Shown piece after piece: positions 8,239 through 16,249 of a DNA stretch of 64,000 nucleotides (its first letter is position 1; every line of letters begins with the position of its first letter). The DNA lies in assembly GCF_900177675.1 (NCBI RefSeq), contig NZ_FXWM01000001.1:4225001-4289000 (forward strand). Reading direction: 5' to 3'. The notes beneath the pieces are model-generated. The model saw only the letters and a program-made list of their open reading frames with translations. It did not search any database and was not told the DNA's origin. The position numbers and the translations under genes are program-made. The stretch comes from Bacillus sp. OV166 (lineage in GTDB: Bacteria > Bacillota > Bacilli > Bacillales > Cytobacillaceae).

Positions 8239-8268
8239 CTGTTGCTGAATGCTCTTGAATATTTTAAA

Positions 8269-8307
8269 AAAAACACCTTTATCATTTAACTAAGATAAAG
8301 GTGCTTA
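8269..8307 (-). terminator. Terminator of the transaldolase-like gene
   Basis: AACACCTTTATC and GATAAAGGTGCTT pair around a 10-base loop. On the minus strand the hairpin is followed by a run of T (plus-strand A at 8263-8270). It lies about 40 bases past the stop codon of the gene at 8346-9008. Confidence 0.75.
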
Positions 8308-8345
8308 AATAACTCTATTTAGAAATACGTATTAATAATCTGTTT

Positions 8346-9008
8346 TTAAACAGTCGTTTTCCAGTCCGCAGCAAATTTTTCAATCCCTTGATCTGTTAAT
8401 GGATGTTTTGATAATTGCTCAATTACCTTGAATGGAATCGTTGCAATATGCGCACCTGCCATTGCTACACGGGTTACATGATCTGGGTGACGAACAGATG
8501 CAGCAATGATTTGTGAATCCAAGTTTTGAATCTGGAACATCTTAGCAATTTTTGCGACTAATTCTACACCATCTTCGTTAATATCATCCAAACGGCCTAA
8601 GAATGGTGAAACATAAGTTGCACCTGCTCGTGCAGCGAGCAATGCTTGGTTCACACTAAAAATCAAGGTAACGTTGGTTTTTACACCTTTTTTCGTTAGA
8701 TAACGGCAAGCCTCTAATCCATCTAACGTCATTGGAAGTTTAATGGTGATATTTTTATCGCCACCGTTAATTTTAATAAGTTCGTTTGCTTCCGCAATCA
8801 TTTGATCAGCAGTTAAAGCATTAGGCGTTACCTCGGCAGATACAGACTCAACCTCAGGTACAGCATTAAGGATTTCAGCAATACGGTCTTCGAATTTTAC
8901 TCCCTCTTTCGCCACTAAAGAAGGGTTGGTTGTTACTCCTGATAACACACCAATTTTATAGGCTTTTTTGATATCCTCTAGGTTTGCAGTATCGATAAAA
9001 AATTTCAT
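8346..9008 (-). CDS. fsa: Transaldolase / fructose-6-phosphate aldolase-type protein
   Basis: 220 residues, the length of the small transaldolase group that includes B. subtilis YwjH (Tal) and E. coli FSA. The enzyme forms a Schiff base with a lysine; here that is Lys90 in NITIKLPMT. Other family marks are MKFFIDTANLEDIKKA at the start, GVTTNPSL at about 24-31 and YVSPFLGRLDDI. A TIM-barrel cytoplasmic enzyme of pentose-phosphate metabolism is expected. Whether it acts as a transaldolase or as an F6P aldolase cannot be told from the sequence. GGAGGAAAAAG stands before the ATG. The remnant of a 6-phosphogluconate dehydrogenase gene lies directly upstream, as if a pentose-phosphate gene pair had once stood here. 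Confidence 0.88.
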   Translation of the reverse strand: MKFFIDTANLEDIKKAYKIGVLSGVTTNPSLVAKEGVKFEDRIAEILNAVPEVESVSAEVTPNALTADQMIAEANELIKINGGDKNITIKLPMTLDGLEACRYLTKKGVKTNVTLIFSVNQALLAARAGATYVSPFLGRLDDINEDGVELVAKIAKMFQIQNLDSQIIAASVRHPDHVTRVAMAGAHIATIPFKVIEQLSKHPLTDQGIEKFAADWKTTV

Positions 9009-9047
9009 AATCTTTTTCCTCCAATATTAATAAAATAAATACTTTTT

Positions 9048-9316
9048 TTAAATCTTTTCGACAGCATGTCCACCAAACTCATTTCTTAATGCTGCTACAA
9101 CTTTACCTGTAAAGGTTTCATCCTCTAGAGAACGATAGCGCATTATTAATGACATTGCAATGACTGGTGTTGCTGTTTTTAGATCTAAATCTTCTTCTAC
9201 TATCTATTTTCCTTCACCTGAGGAATGCATAATCCCTTTAATTTCTTCTTAATTTGGATATTTCAAAAAGCATTTTCAGTCAATTCCATCAGTCAGGAAC
9301 GAATAATCGAGGGTTT
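9048..9316 (-). pseudogene. Remnant of 6-phosphogluconate dehydrogenase (GntZ-like), C-terminal part
   Basis: On the minus strand the translation reads IMHSSGEGK, stop, IVEEDLDLKTATPVIAMSL, then RYRSLEDETFTGKV and ending LRNEFGGHAVEK. This is the unmistakable C-terminus of a decarboxylating 6-phosphogluconate dehydrogenase. Further upstream another frame gives SIIRS, stop, LMELTENAF. There are at least three in-frame stops (two at expected Trp codons and one at an expected Gln codon) and a frameshift around 9270, and the N-terminal two thirds is missing. The stop codons all fit C-to-T or G-to-A changes. The remnant fills the space between the aldolase gene and the alcohol dehydrogenase gene. 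Confidence 0.85.
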
Positions 9317-9320
9317 TTTC

Positions 9321-10484
9321 TTATTTAGCCAAATGTAAAATCTGTATAACATCTTCTTCATGTAACTTAACAAAATTGCCTAGTGGTCCTCTTTCTGTTC
9401 CCTTTTTAGCCATTTCCTCCAAGTGCTCTTCACCAATACCAGCTTCTTTCAATGTTACTGGCATATCGATGGAGCTAAAGAATTGTTCTATTTTCTTGAT
9501 TCCTGCTAAAGCGGTTTTTTCTAAATTGTTTAAGTCAATTTCTACATCCCAGACTCGATTAGCAAATTGAACAAATCTATTTACATCATGTTTATACACA
9601 TGCTTCATCCAGGCTGGGAATACAATCGCCAAACCTGCTCCATGTGCAATATCATAAATGCCGCTGATCTCATGTTCAATATCGTGGCTTCCCCAATCAC
9701 CAACTCTTCCTGTCCCTAACAAATCATTATGTGCAATTGTGCCTGACCACATAATCTCAGCTCTTGCATCGTAATTGGTTGGGTCCTCGATTACTGTATG
9801 TGCATTATTTATAATGGCTCGTAATGCCCCTTCACACAATCGATCTGTTAATTCTACATTCTTTTCATTGGTGAAATATCTTTCTAAAATATGCGCCATC
9901 ATATCTGTGATCCCGCATGCTGTTTGATAAGATGGTAAGGTGTATGTAAGAACAGGATTTAGAATGGAAAACTTAGGACGCATGGTCGAATGACCTGTCG
10001 ATCGCTTATACCATCCATCTTCGTTCGTAATAACCGTGCCCGAGCTAGATTCACTTCCCGCTGCAGGTATGGTTAACACAACTCCGATTGGCAGACAGTC
10101 TTGAACTGTAGATTTCCCTTCAAAGAAATCCCATACATCCCCATCATATTTCGCCCCAGCAGCGATCGCTTTGGCTGAATCAATTACACTTCCTCCACCT
10201 ACAGCAAGAATAAAGTCAATGTTATGTTCCTTACAAAGGGCAACTCCTTCTCTAACAAGGCTGACTCGAGGGTTCGGCTTTACACCGCCCAATTCAAATA
10301 TTTCTATGCCCTGTTCAAGCAATGACTGCAGAATCCTATCATATAGTCCGTCAGTCTTGATACTTCCTCCGCCATAATGCAAGAGAAGTTTTTTCCCATA
10401 AACAACGGCCTCTTGACCTACTAATTGCTCCTGATCTTTACCAAATATTAACTTTGTACTATTTTGAAAAACAAAATCTATCAT
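9321..10484 (-). CDS. Iron-containing alcohol dehydrogenase (butanol dehydrogenase type)
   Basis: 387 residues of the iron-dependent alcohol dehydrogenase family, closest in general look to the NADH-dependent butanol dehydrogenases YugJ/YugK of B. subtilis. Visible marks are the nucleotide-binding FILAVGGGSVIDSAKAIA, the metal-binding ACGITDMMAHILERYF and the His-rich HDIEHEISGIYDIAHGAGLA. It should reduce aldehydes or oxidise alcohols in the cytoplasm. The start is the ATG at 10482-10484, 4 bases after GGGAGGGATC. A frame running five codons further up is only the ribosome site itself. The gene abuts the decayed gnd remnant downstream, so no terminator is visible. Confidence 0.87.
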   Translation of the reverse strand: MIDFVFQNSTKLIFGKDQEQLVGQEAVVYGKKLLLHYGGGSIKTDGLYDRILQSLLEQGIEIFELGGVKPNPRVSLVREGVALCKEHNIDFILAVGGGSVIDSAKAIAAGAKYDGDVWDFFEGKSTVQDCLPIGVVLTIPAAGSESSSGTVITNEDGWYKRSTGHSTMRPKFSILNPVLTYTLPSYQTACGITDMMAHILERYFTNEKNVELTDRLCEGALRAIINNAHTVIEDPTNYDARAEIMWSGTIAHNDLLGTGRVGDWGSHDIEHEISGIYDIAHGAGLAIVFPAWMKHVYKHDVNRFVQFANRVWDVEIDLNNLEKTALAGIKKIEQFFSSIDMPVTLKEAGIGEEHLEEMAKKGTERGPLGNFVKLHEEDVIQILHLAK

Positions 10485-10592
10485 GGTGATCCCTCCCACA
10501 CAATATAGTAAACTTATAAGAGATTAAAAACAATCGATTTCATTCCTATTCTTATGGAAAGTTCCTCACACTTAGGGACTGTTCTAATGGTT

Positions 10593-11162
10593 TCAGACGA
10601 TTTTTTGTTTCTGACAAAAAATCGTCTGTCGTCCCTCATGTTCATTTTCCTCATAAAAAAGAACTTTCCAATCACTAAACTCAGCCAATAATTCTCCAGG
10701 TTGCAGTTTATATTGATCGGATACTCCCTGACTCTCTTTTTTTGGAGACTTATAAAAGGTTTCCATAAAGAAATATCCATTGTCTTTAACGACTGATTTA
10801 ACCAGCGGAAATAGTGATCGATCAAGATAATACGTGATGACAATCAAACTAAAAGAACTATTATTCAAATTAAGGTGGGTCATATCCGTCATATCGCACA
10901 AACGAGGAAAAATAGCAAGCTTTTGCTTTCCTGCTATTTCCTCGAGATAGTTGACAGCTACATCTGATATATCAATCGCTTGTACTTGAAAATTTAATCG
11001 TGCCAGAAACAGACTGTTTCCACCAAGCCCACATGCAAGATCGAGCGCAGACCCTCCGGTAAAATAAGGTGACAGGATTGCTAATCTCTCATTCGGCATT
11101 GGTGCTTCCAATTGATTTATACGTTCTTTATATTTGCGATTCCATTTATTTTTCAGATTCAT
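10593..11162 (-). CDS. Class I SAM-dependent methyltransferase (TehB-like)
   Basis: 189 residues with a Rossmann methyltransferase core. Motif I is ALDLACGLGGNSLFLAR at about 39-55; the acidic motif II is QAIDIS and motif IV is SLIVITYYLDRSLFP. The layout and length resemble the TehB/methyltransf_25 group, whose members methylate small molecules; the substrate here is unknown. AAGGAG lies 7 bases before the ATG. The end of the gene forms part of a hairpin (10597-10626) that probably doubles as terminator. Confidence 0.82.
   Translation of the reverse strand: MNLKNKWNRKYKERINQLEAPMPNERLAILSPYFTGGSALDLACGLGGNSLFLARLNFQVQAIDISDVAVNYLEEIAGKQKLAIFPRLCDMTDMTHLNLNNSSFSLIVITYYLDRSLFPLVKSVVKDNGYFFMETFYKSPKKESQGVSDQYKLQPGELLAEFSDWKVLFYEENEHEGRQTIFCQKQKIV
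10597..10626 (-). terminator. Hairpin at the 3' end of the methyltransferase gene
   Basis: GACGATTTTTTG (10597-10608) pairs perfectly with CAAAAAATCGTC (10615-10626) around a 7-base loop. It lies inside the last codons of the methyltransferase gene. No T run follows, so termination is likely but not certain. Confidence 0.45.
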
Positions 11163-11393
11163 TTGGAACTCCTTAACTGTGACTGGATAATAATTCGAGT
11201 TAGAGTGATCAATAAGTCAAAAGTGGATGGTCAAATTTTTTGTAAATTGGATGGTTATTTTCTATATCATAAACCTTAATATAAGAATCATACATTGAAA
11301 CTTTAATGAAAAGTCCATAATTTTGGCAAACAAATATTTATTATTAAATAATTCAGTTTCTTTTGATTATTAATCTTAGTGAGGATGAAACAT

Positions 11394-11585
11394 ATGAAGT
11401 TTGGTATGACTCTTATTATTATCGTTTTAGTAGCTGCCCTGATTGGTACACTTGCACTAACAGGAAAACCTGATGAGGACTATAAAGGTTCAACAAAACA
11501 AAACACAGTACGGTTGACGGCTATTTATGTGATTGTCATCTTAGGTGCAATCGGAGGATTGGCTTGGTATATTACGCTGAACTAA
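11394..11585 (+). CDS. Small two-helix membrane protein
   Basis: 63 residues: a first membrane segment at about 5-24 (TLIIIVLVAALIGTLALTG), a short polar loop (KPDEDYKGSTKQNT) and a second membrane segment at about 43-60 (YVIVILGAIGGLAWYI). GAGG lies 9 bases before this ATG, so it is preferred over the ATG five codons upstream. I do not recognise the family. Single short membrane proteins of this layout are common in Bacillus and mostly uncharacterised. Confidence 0.6.
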   Translation: MKFGMTLIIIVLVAALIGTLALTGKPDEDYKGSTKQNTVRLTAIYVIVILGAIGGLAWYITLN

Positions 11586-11713
11586 ACATTTATGAGTATT
11601 CCCATAGCTGAAGCTAGGGGTTTTTCTCTGCTTTTTGATAACTTTTCCTATAATAGTGATTAATAAATCTATGCCATTTGCACATATTAACTAAAAAAAA
11701 GGTGTGATTGCCG

Positions 11714-11995
11714 ATGGATTTTCCCACTATTAAAACGAATTTTTGGGATGCAATATTTGCGATTCCAATCATTATACTGTTAACTCAACTAATTAAGGTT
11801 TTTTTCAAAATACCGAAATGGTTTGTACCGACGATTGCACTTATTTTTGGGCTGGGAATCTCAATTTTTATTAGTCACAAGCACAACACCCTTGGCGGAA
11901 TATTTATGGGTTGGTTTTATGGATATGCAGCGATCGGAACATACGCTTCATTAAAAACAAATATTATTGCTTTCAGAAATAAACAAAGGAAATAG
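11714..11995 (+). CDS. Small membrane protein, holin-like layout
   Basis: 93 residues with three hydrophobic segments: AIFAIPIIILLTQLIKVFF, PTIALIFGLGISIFIS and IFMGWFYGYAAIGTYASL, with a basic C-terminus (FRNKQRK). This shape resembles phage-type holins, but no lysis gene or other phage gene lies near and the sequence is not one I recognise, so the resemblance may be only topological. AAGGTG precedes the ATG by 9 bases. A TTG two codons earlier is too close to it. Confidence 0.6.
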   Translation: MDFPTIKTNFWDAIFAIPIIILLTQLIKVFFKIPKWFVPTIALIFGLGISIFISHKHNTLGGIFMGWFYGYAAIGTYASLKTNIIAFRNKQRK

Positions 11996-12177
11996 TATAA
12001 ATCGCTTATCTCTCCATAAAAAAAGCACTTTAGTCTTCTTTCACTTCAATTATTATCTTTCTCCATATCTCATGACATCTTTAGGCCTTAATGAAACAAG
12101 CACATTAATACTAAAAAAGTGCACTATAAAGTATAATATTGTATGTAAATTAGACATCTAAAGAAGGAGCATCTTTC

Positions 12178-12858
12178 ATGGGTTTTATTGTTTATTTTGT
12201 TCTAATTATGATCATTCCACTATTAGTGCAAATGTACTTAAGAAATACCTATTCTAAATTTTTAAAAGTAGGAGCTTCCTCGGGTTTAACTGGAGCCCAG
12301 GCGGCTAGAAGAATCTTGGATCAAAATGGTTTGTATGATGTGTCGGTCGAACAAGTGTCTGGTCATTTATCCGATCACTATGATCCAAAAAGTAGAAGTG
12401 TTAGACTTTCCTCCACTAATTACAATGGTACTTCGATTGCATCGATTTCCGTTGCGATTCACGAGGTGGGTCACTGTTTACAGCAAAGGGACCGATATGT
12501 ACCTTTACGCGTGAGACATGCATTAGTGCCTGTGGCTAATATCGGCTCTAATTTTTCGTTTATCTTAATTTTAATAGGGTTACTTCTTTCTTCAGCCAAC
12601 CTTTTATTACTAGGAATCATAGCAATGGCTGCGGCCGTGTTATTTCAAGTTGTTACATTACCTGTGGAATTCAATGCAAGTTCAAGAGCACTGAATGTAA
12701 TGATTGGTTCTGGTTTGATTAGAAATGAAGAAGAGTATCGGGCGAGGAAAGTACTAAATGCTGCGGCATTAACATATGTGGCTGCGACTGTAGTAGCTGT
12801 AGCTGAATTACTTCGTTTTGTTCTAATGTTTACAGGAATGCGGAATGATGAGGACTAA
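12178..12858 (+). CDS. yugP: Zinc metallopeptidase, YugP type
   Basis: 226-residue membrane protease of the YugP (neutral zinc metallopeptidase) family. The zinc motif HEVGH is at residues 95-99 (SVAIHEVGHCLQ). It is framed by an N-terminal membrane segment (residues 3-20), two long hydrophobic segments at about 122-160 and a further one near the C-terminus. The third ligand is probably the Glu of PVEFNASSRA. Length and motif order agree with B. subtilis YugP. AAGGAG lies 8 bases before the ATG. A two-hairpin terminator region follows. The substrate is unknown. Confidence 0.88.
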   Translation: MGFIVYFVLIMIIPLLVQMYLRNTYSKFLKVGASSGLTGAQAARRILDQNGLYDVSVEQVSGHLSDHYDPKSRSVRLSSTNYNGTSIASISVAIHEVGHCLQQRDRYVPLRVRHALVPVANIGSNFSFILILIGLLLSSANLLLLGIIAMAAAVLFQVVTLPVEFNASSRALNVMIGSGLIRNEEEYRARKVLNAAALTYVAATVVAVAELLRFVLMFTGMRNDED

Positions 12859-12946
12859 TAAGATAATTGATGTTGTGGATAGTCCTAGTAAATTTTAATC
12901 AAGCTTATAGTATCACTTGTCCGATCTCTTGCATACGATATATTAA

Positions 12947-13004
12947 GACGAAAGGAAGCACCTTTCGTCACCTTAGATTGACTATTTTTAGTCAGTCTTT
13001 TTTT
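12947..13004 (+). terminator. Double hairpin terminator after yugP
   Basis: GACGAAAGG (12947-12955) pairs perfectly with CCTTTCGTC (12961-12969). A second stem, TTGACTA and TAGTCAG (about 12978-12994), is followed by a run of seven T. The second hairpin is the terminator; the first may be an added stabilising structure. The remaining gap to 13259 is AT-rich and has no gene; it must hold the promoter of the HAD gene. Confidence 0.75.
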
Positions 13005-13259
13005 AGGTCTACCATCCCAAAACAATAAATGATTTTTTTCTAAGCCTAATAAGAGTTAGTTTACATAATATTATTACAGAAATAATGAATTGAATAATTC
13101 TAGCCAAAACAATTTCCATCTATATATACCCATCTGATCAAATTACCTATTGCATTTTAAAATATATAAGCGTTGCTTTTATAGGTTTTTTATTCAATAT
13201 GTTATACTTTGCAGTATACCTGCGTAACAAAGCAAGATTGCATTGTAGGAGTGTGTTAT

Positions 13260-14039
13260 ATGAATTACAAGGTTGTCATCCTAGATATTGACGGAACGAT
13301 CGTCCCGCATGGAAAAACGCTAAGTCCTGCCACAAAGGATGCGATTCAGCGGTTACGAGAGAAAAAAATAAACGTGGTTATAGCAACGGGGAGAGCTCCC
13401 TATTTTTCAGAGTCCATCCTTTCGGAAACTGGGGTCGACTCGATGGTCTTTTTTAATGGATCGTATGCCTATCATGAAGGAAAAGAAATATACAAGAATG
13501 CGATTGAAAAACATGTTTTAGAAAGAGTACATCTTTTGTCCAATGATTATAAACATCCACTGACTTTTTTGGGAGGTACGAGCTTTAAAACTACCGATCT
13601 AAGCCATCCATTCGTCGTGGAAGCGTACCAACATGATCCGTGGAAGCCCGAACTTGCCCCGCCTCAATTTTGGACCGAACAGGATATTTATCAAATGTTC
13701 CTTCATTGCGACGTGGAGGAAGAAGCTTCTTATCAAACAAAGATTCCGGAATTAGATTTCAGAAGATGGAGTTCAGGAGCAAGAACCTGTGACGTGAATT
13801 TGTCCAATTCCAATAAAGCAGTTGGTTTGACTAAATTGTTGGAAAGGTTCGGCATTGCACCTGATGAAGCTGTTGCCTTTGGAGATGGTTTAAATGATAT
13901 GGAAATGCTGTCATTGGTCGGAATGGGAGTAGCCATGGGAAATGCTCGTGATGAATTGAAACAAGTAGCCGATATGGTCACACTCTCCGCCGAAGAAGAC
14001 GGAGTTCGCTACGGATTAAAGCGCCTCGGTTTAATTTAA
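13260..14039 (+). CDS. Cof-type HAD-IIB phosphatase
   Basis: 259-residue cytoplasmic HAD hydrolase. Motif I is VILDIDGTIV near the N-terminus with the nucleophile Asp, motif II is VIATGRAPY, the lysine region is SNKAVGLTKLL and motif III/IV is VAFGDGLNDMEML. The cap insert between about residues 85 and 180 is of the IIB (Cof) type. Such enzymes dephosphorylate sugar phosphates, nucleotides or pyridoxal phosphate with broad specificity. The ATG at 13260 is chosen because GTAGGAG lies 9 bases upstream. A longer frame beginning at 13209 lacks a ribosome site. Confidence 0.87.
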   Translation: MNYKVVILDIDGTIVPHGKTLSPATKDAIQRLREKKINVVIATGRAPYFSESILSETGVDSMVFFNGSYAYHEGKEIYKNAIEKHVLERVHLLSNDYKHPLTFLGGTSFKTTDLSHPFVVEAYQHDPWKPELAPPQFWTEQDIYQMFLHCDVEEEASYQTKIPELDFRRWSSGARTCDVNLSNSNKAVGLTKLLERFGIAPDEAVAFGDGLNDMEMLSLVGMGVAMGNARDELKQVADMVTLSAEEDGVRYGLKRLGLI

Positions 14040-14113
14040 TCGTCGCGCCCTTTTATTTCCAAGTAGACCTTAGAAGAAATACATACGGCTAATAGGGACC
14101 AAGGAGTGAAAAA

Positions 14114-14644
14114 ATGAATTTGGCCTATGAAGTGATCCCCGAAGAAAAAATTGAGTATTGTAGAGATTTATGTAATGAACTCATGGCCTTTCAAAAATCA
14201 AAAGCATACATAACACCGGAATTGTTTGACAGCATGAATTTTGACACACGAATGATTCCTTCTATAAAAAGCGCCTTACACAATTACATTGTGGTAGTGA
14301 AAGATGATGAGAAAATCGTCGGTTATGTCTATTCCAATATTTCTCCCAAAGAGGCTTATTCAAATGACTTTGCCACTTTTTTTGACCTTTCTTCTGTTTA
14401 TAGAAATAATGTTGGATGTTTATCGCAATTTTATATTAAAGATGAGTACCGACAATTAGGGGTTGGTTCTAAACTTTTCAATATGTCTATGGAATGGTTG
14501 AAACATTTTGATGATATCGAAGATTATTTTATCTTTGTCTCAAATGGCAATGCTGACGCCTTAGAATTCTATAAACGTAAAGGATTTTCTGTTAGTCATG
14601 AGATTTTGGATGGTTTTATTACTGTTTTACGAAGTAAAGAATAA
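14114..14644 (+). CDS. GNAT family N-acetyltransferase
   Basis: 176 residues of the GNAT fold. The acetyl-CoA pyrophosphate loop is YRQLGVGSKLFNMSMEWL at about 115-132, preceded by the beta-4 strand CLSQFYIKDEYR and followed by NADALEFYKRKGF, the usual end of the fold. AAGGAG lies 8 bases before the ATG. It stands alone between the HAD gene and the convergent methyltransferase gene. The substrate is unknown. Confidence 0.82.
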   Translation: MNLAYEVIPEEKIEYCRDLCNELMAFQKSKAYITPELFDSMNFDTRMIPSIKSALHNYIVVVKDDEKIVGYVYSNISPKEAYSNDFATFFDLSSVYRNNVGCLSQFYIKDEYRQLGVGSKLFNMSMEWLKHFDDIEDYFIFVSNGNADALEFYKRKGFSVSHEILDGFITVLRSKE

Positions 14645-14703
14645 TAATGAAACTTCCCTATTTAGGAAGATTCTCTGTAACGTATTTTGCATCAAATTTT
14701 GTA

Positions 14704-14740
14704 TTTAAAAAATGGCTCAGTTCACTGTTCTGAGCCATTC
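14704..14740 (-). terminator. Terminator between convergent genes at 14.7 kb
   Basis: AATGGCTCAG (14711-14720) pairs with CTGAGCCATT (14730-14739) around a 9-base loop. On the minus strand it runs into ATTTTTTAAA, so it best serves the methyltransferase gene at 14865-15680, about 125 bases upstream. It may also stop the convergent GNAT transcript. Confidence 0.65.
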
Positions 14741-14864
14741 CTTATTTTAATCTTTTAAAGCTTAATGAACTAAAGCACTTGCACTCTTATGTTGAAGAGG
14801 ATTTTTCATTGTGTATCGTACCAAGTAATGATCATATTAGGTTAAGTCTAGTTGTCTATTTACT

Positions 14865-15680
14865 TTAGAGGCTAGGTTTAGTACCGATGATCACCGTGGC
14901 GTCCAATTCATCATTTCTGGCTACTTTAGGGATAAGCCCCATACTAGAAAAAATTTCAAAGGTTTGGTATGCTTGCTGTTCGCTCGTTTCTAACAAAAGG
15001 TGCCCTCCCGGAGCTAACCAGAGAGGTGCCTCTTTCGCTACCATACGCTGTAGGTCAAGTCCGTCCTTCCCTCCGTCAAGGGCCAGTTTTGGTTCATACA
15101 GGAGAGCCTCCCGGGGAAGCAGCTTGATCGCCTCGGTAGGTACGTAAGGAGCATTAGCAACTACGATGTTCACACGGCCTTGAAGGGAGTGGGGTAGGGC
15201 TGTAAACAAGTCCCCTTGAAAAACGTGGCCACCAAAAGCTGTTATGTTGCCGCCAGCACAGCTTACTGCAGCGGGGTCGAGGTCAACAGAGTACAAGGCT
15301 ACCCGTCCTAAAATTGCTGCAAGAGCTGCTCCTACAGCTCCTGACCCGCAACACATATCAACAACGATATCCCCTAAACAAGTTAGGGTTTCTGCCTGAC
15401 GGACAAGAAACTCTGTTCGTTTGCGAGGCACGAAGACCTCAGAGTCTATCTTTATCCTCAGACCACAGAACTCTGTGTACCCAATGACGTGTTCAAGAGG
15501 TATCCCCTCGGTTCGCATTTCGACCATTTTCATAAGGTCATCCAATGTCGGTGCTTCAGATATAAGTAGCAGTGCCTCTTCTTCTGCAAAAACACTACCA
15601 GAAGTCCGAAGCTTATGGATGATAATTTCTTCAGTTTGGTCATCCATATAAAATTTAATTTGCTTTACTATTGATACCAC
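14865..15680 (-). CDS. PrmC-related protein N5-glutamine methyltransferase
   Basis: 271 residues. The SAM site VDMCCGSGAVGAAL lies near 108-121 and the catalytic tetrapeptide is NAPY (VVANAPYVP), not the NPPY of HemK/PrmC. The NAPY form and the surrounding LLPREALLYEPKLALDGGKDGLD are the marks of the PrmC-related methyltransferase subgroup, separate from the true release-factor enzyme. The target is unknown; antibiotic-related clusters often carry this subgroup. The start is a GTG at 15678-15680 after an AAGGAAAG site. The coding sequence is noticeably richer in G and C than its neighbours, which hints at transfer. It lies next to the decayed mobile-element zone. Confidence 0.8.
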   Translation of the reverse strand: MVSIVKQIKFYMDDQTEEIIIHKLRTSGSVFAEEEALLLISEAPTLDDLMKMVEMRTEGIPLEHVIGYTEFCGLRIKIDSEVFVPRKRTEFLVRQAETLTCLGDIVVDMCCGSGAVGAALAAILGRVALYSVDLDPAAVSCAGGNITAFGGHVFQGDLFTALPHSLQGRVNIVVANAPYVPTEAIKLLPREALLYEPKLALDGGKDGLDLQRMVAKEAPLWLAPGGHLLLETSEQQAYQTFEIFSSMGLIPKVARNDELDATVIIGTKPSL

Positions 15681-15709
15681 CCAATCTTTCCTTATAAGTT
15701 GGCTTTTAT

Positions 15710-15826
15710 TTATTCCTTTAAATTCGCAAGAATCTGGAAAATCTGTCCTCTATGATGTGATTCGTGTTCAATGAGATGGTAGATAATCCACTCAGTTGTT
15801 ACATCGTATTGATTAAGAATCCTCGG
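15710..15826 (-). pseudogene. DinB family protein, C-terminal remnant
   Basis: The minus strand translates as ILNQYDVTTEWIIYHLIEHE followed by SHHRGQIFQILANLKE and a stop at 15710-15712. The W..YH..EHE.HHRGQI pattern is the C-terminal helix of DinB-like four-helix metal-binding proteins. Nothing upstream of about 15826 continues the protein, so the gene lost its first two thirds, presumably through events in the adjacent decayed zone. Confidence 0.75.
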
Positions 15827-15917
15827 TTTACATTTTTCTCCTTTCTTTTAATTCATATATTCTCTGTGAAAGTTAATGTTCCTTCTTAAACTCCCTCAGT
15901 TTAATACGATTTTCTCG

Positions 15918-16249
15918 CGAATACTCGCTTATTCGTAGGATTTCATAACCCTTGATATGGATTTAACGATTAAATGAAATGAGTTCAGATCATTATGGCT
16001 CCGTGAAGGCATAGTTAAATAAAGGAGTGAAATCCAACTCCACATTTTACCATATGATGTACATTCTCCACGCCGCCCCTGGAGGCTTTCCCTCCCATGT
16101 CTCAACGGGTCATTTGCCCTATCATTCCTTCGTCATGCCTATCCAAGGGGTGGAGGCCAGTTATGCTAACCTGATGGGTCAGTGCCCTTTTGTTGAATAA
16201 ATCTGGTACTCCGTACATATTTGAAATCCTACGAATAAGCCAACATTCG
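15918..16249. repeat. 332-bp segment bounded by 28-bp inverted repeats
   Basis: The left end carries GCTTATTCGTAGGATTTCA (about 15927-15945) and the right end its inverted copy TGAAATCCTACGAATAAGC (from 16222). With the outer CGAAT words the arms match over about 24 of 28 positions. Inside, GGGTCATTTGCCCT (16107-16120) recurs as GGGTCAGTGCCCTT (16176-16189), and CCGCCCCTGG (near 16073) can pair with CCAAGGGGTGG (from 16143). There is no protein-coding frame. It could be a MITE or a structured RNA segment belonging to the adjacent IS110-type element. Confidence 0.55.

Noticed and set aside
10514..10843. 109-codon frame overlapping the methyltransferase gene on the same strand
   Set aside because: Out of frame with a clear methyltransferase and without its own ribosome site.
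11714..11995. Phage holin gene indicating a prophage
   Set aside because: Only the membrane layout is similar; no endolysin, tail or integrase genes lie nearby.
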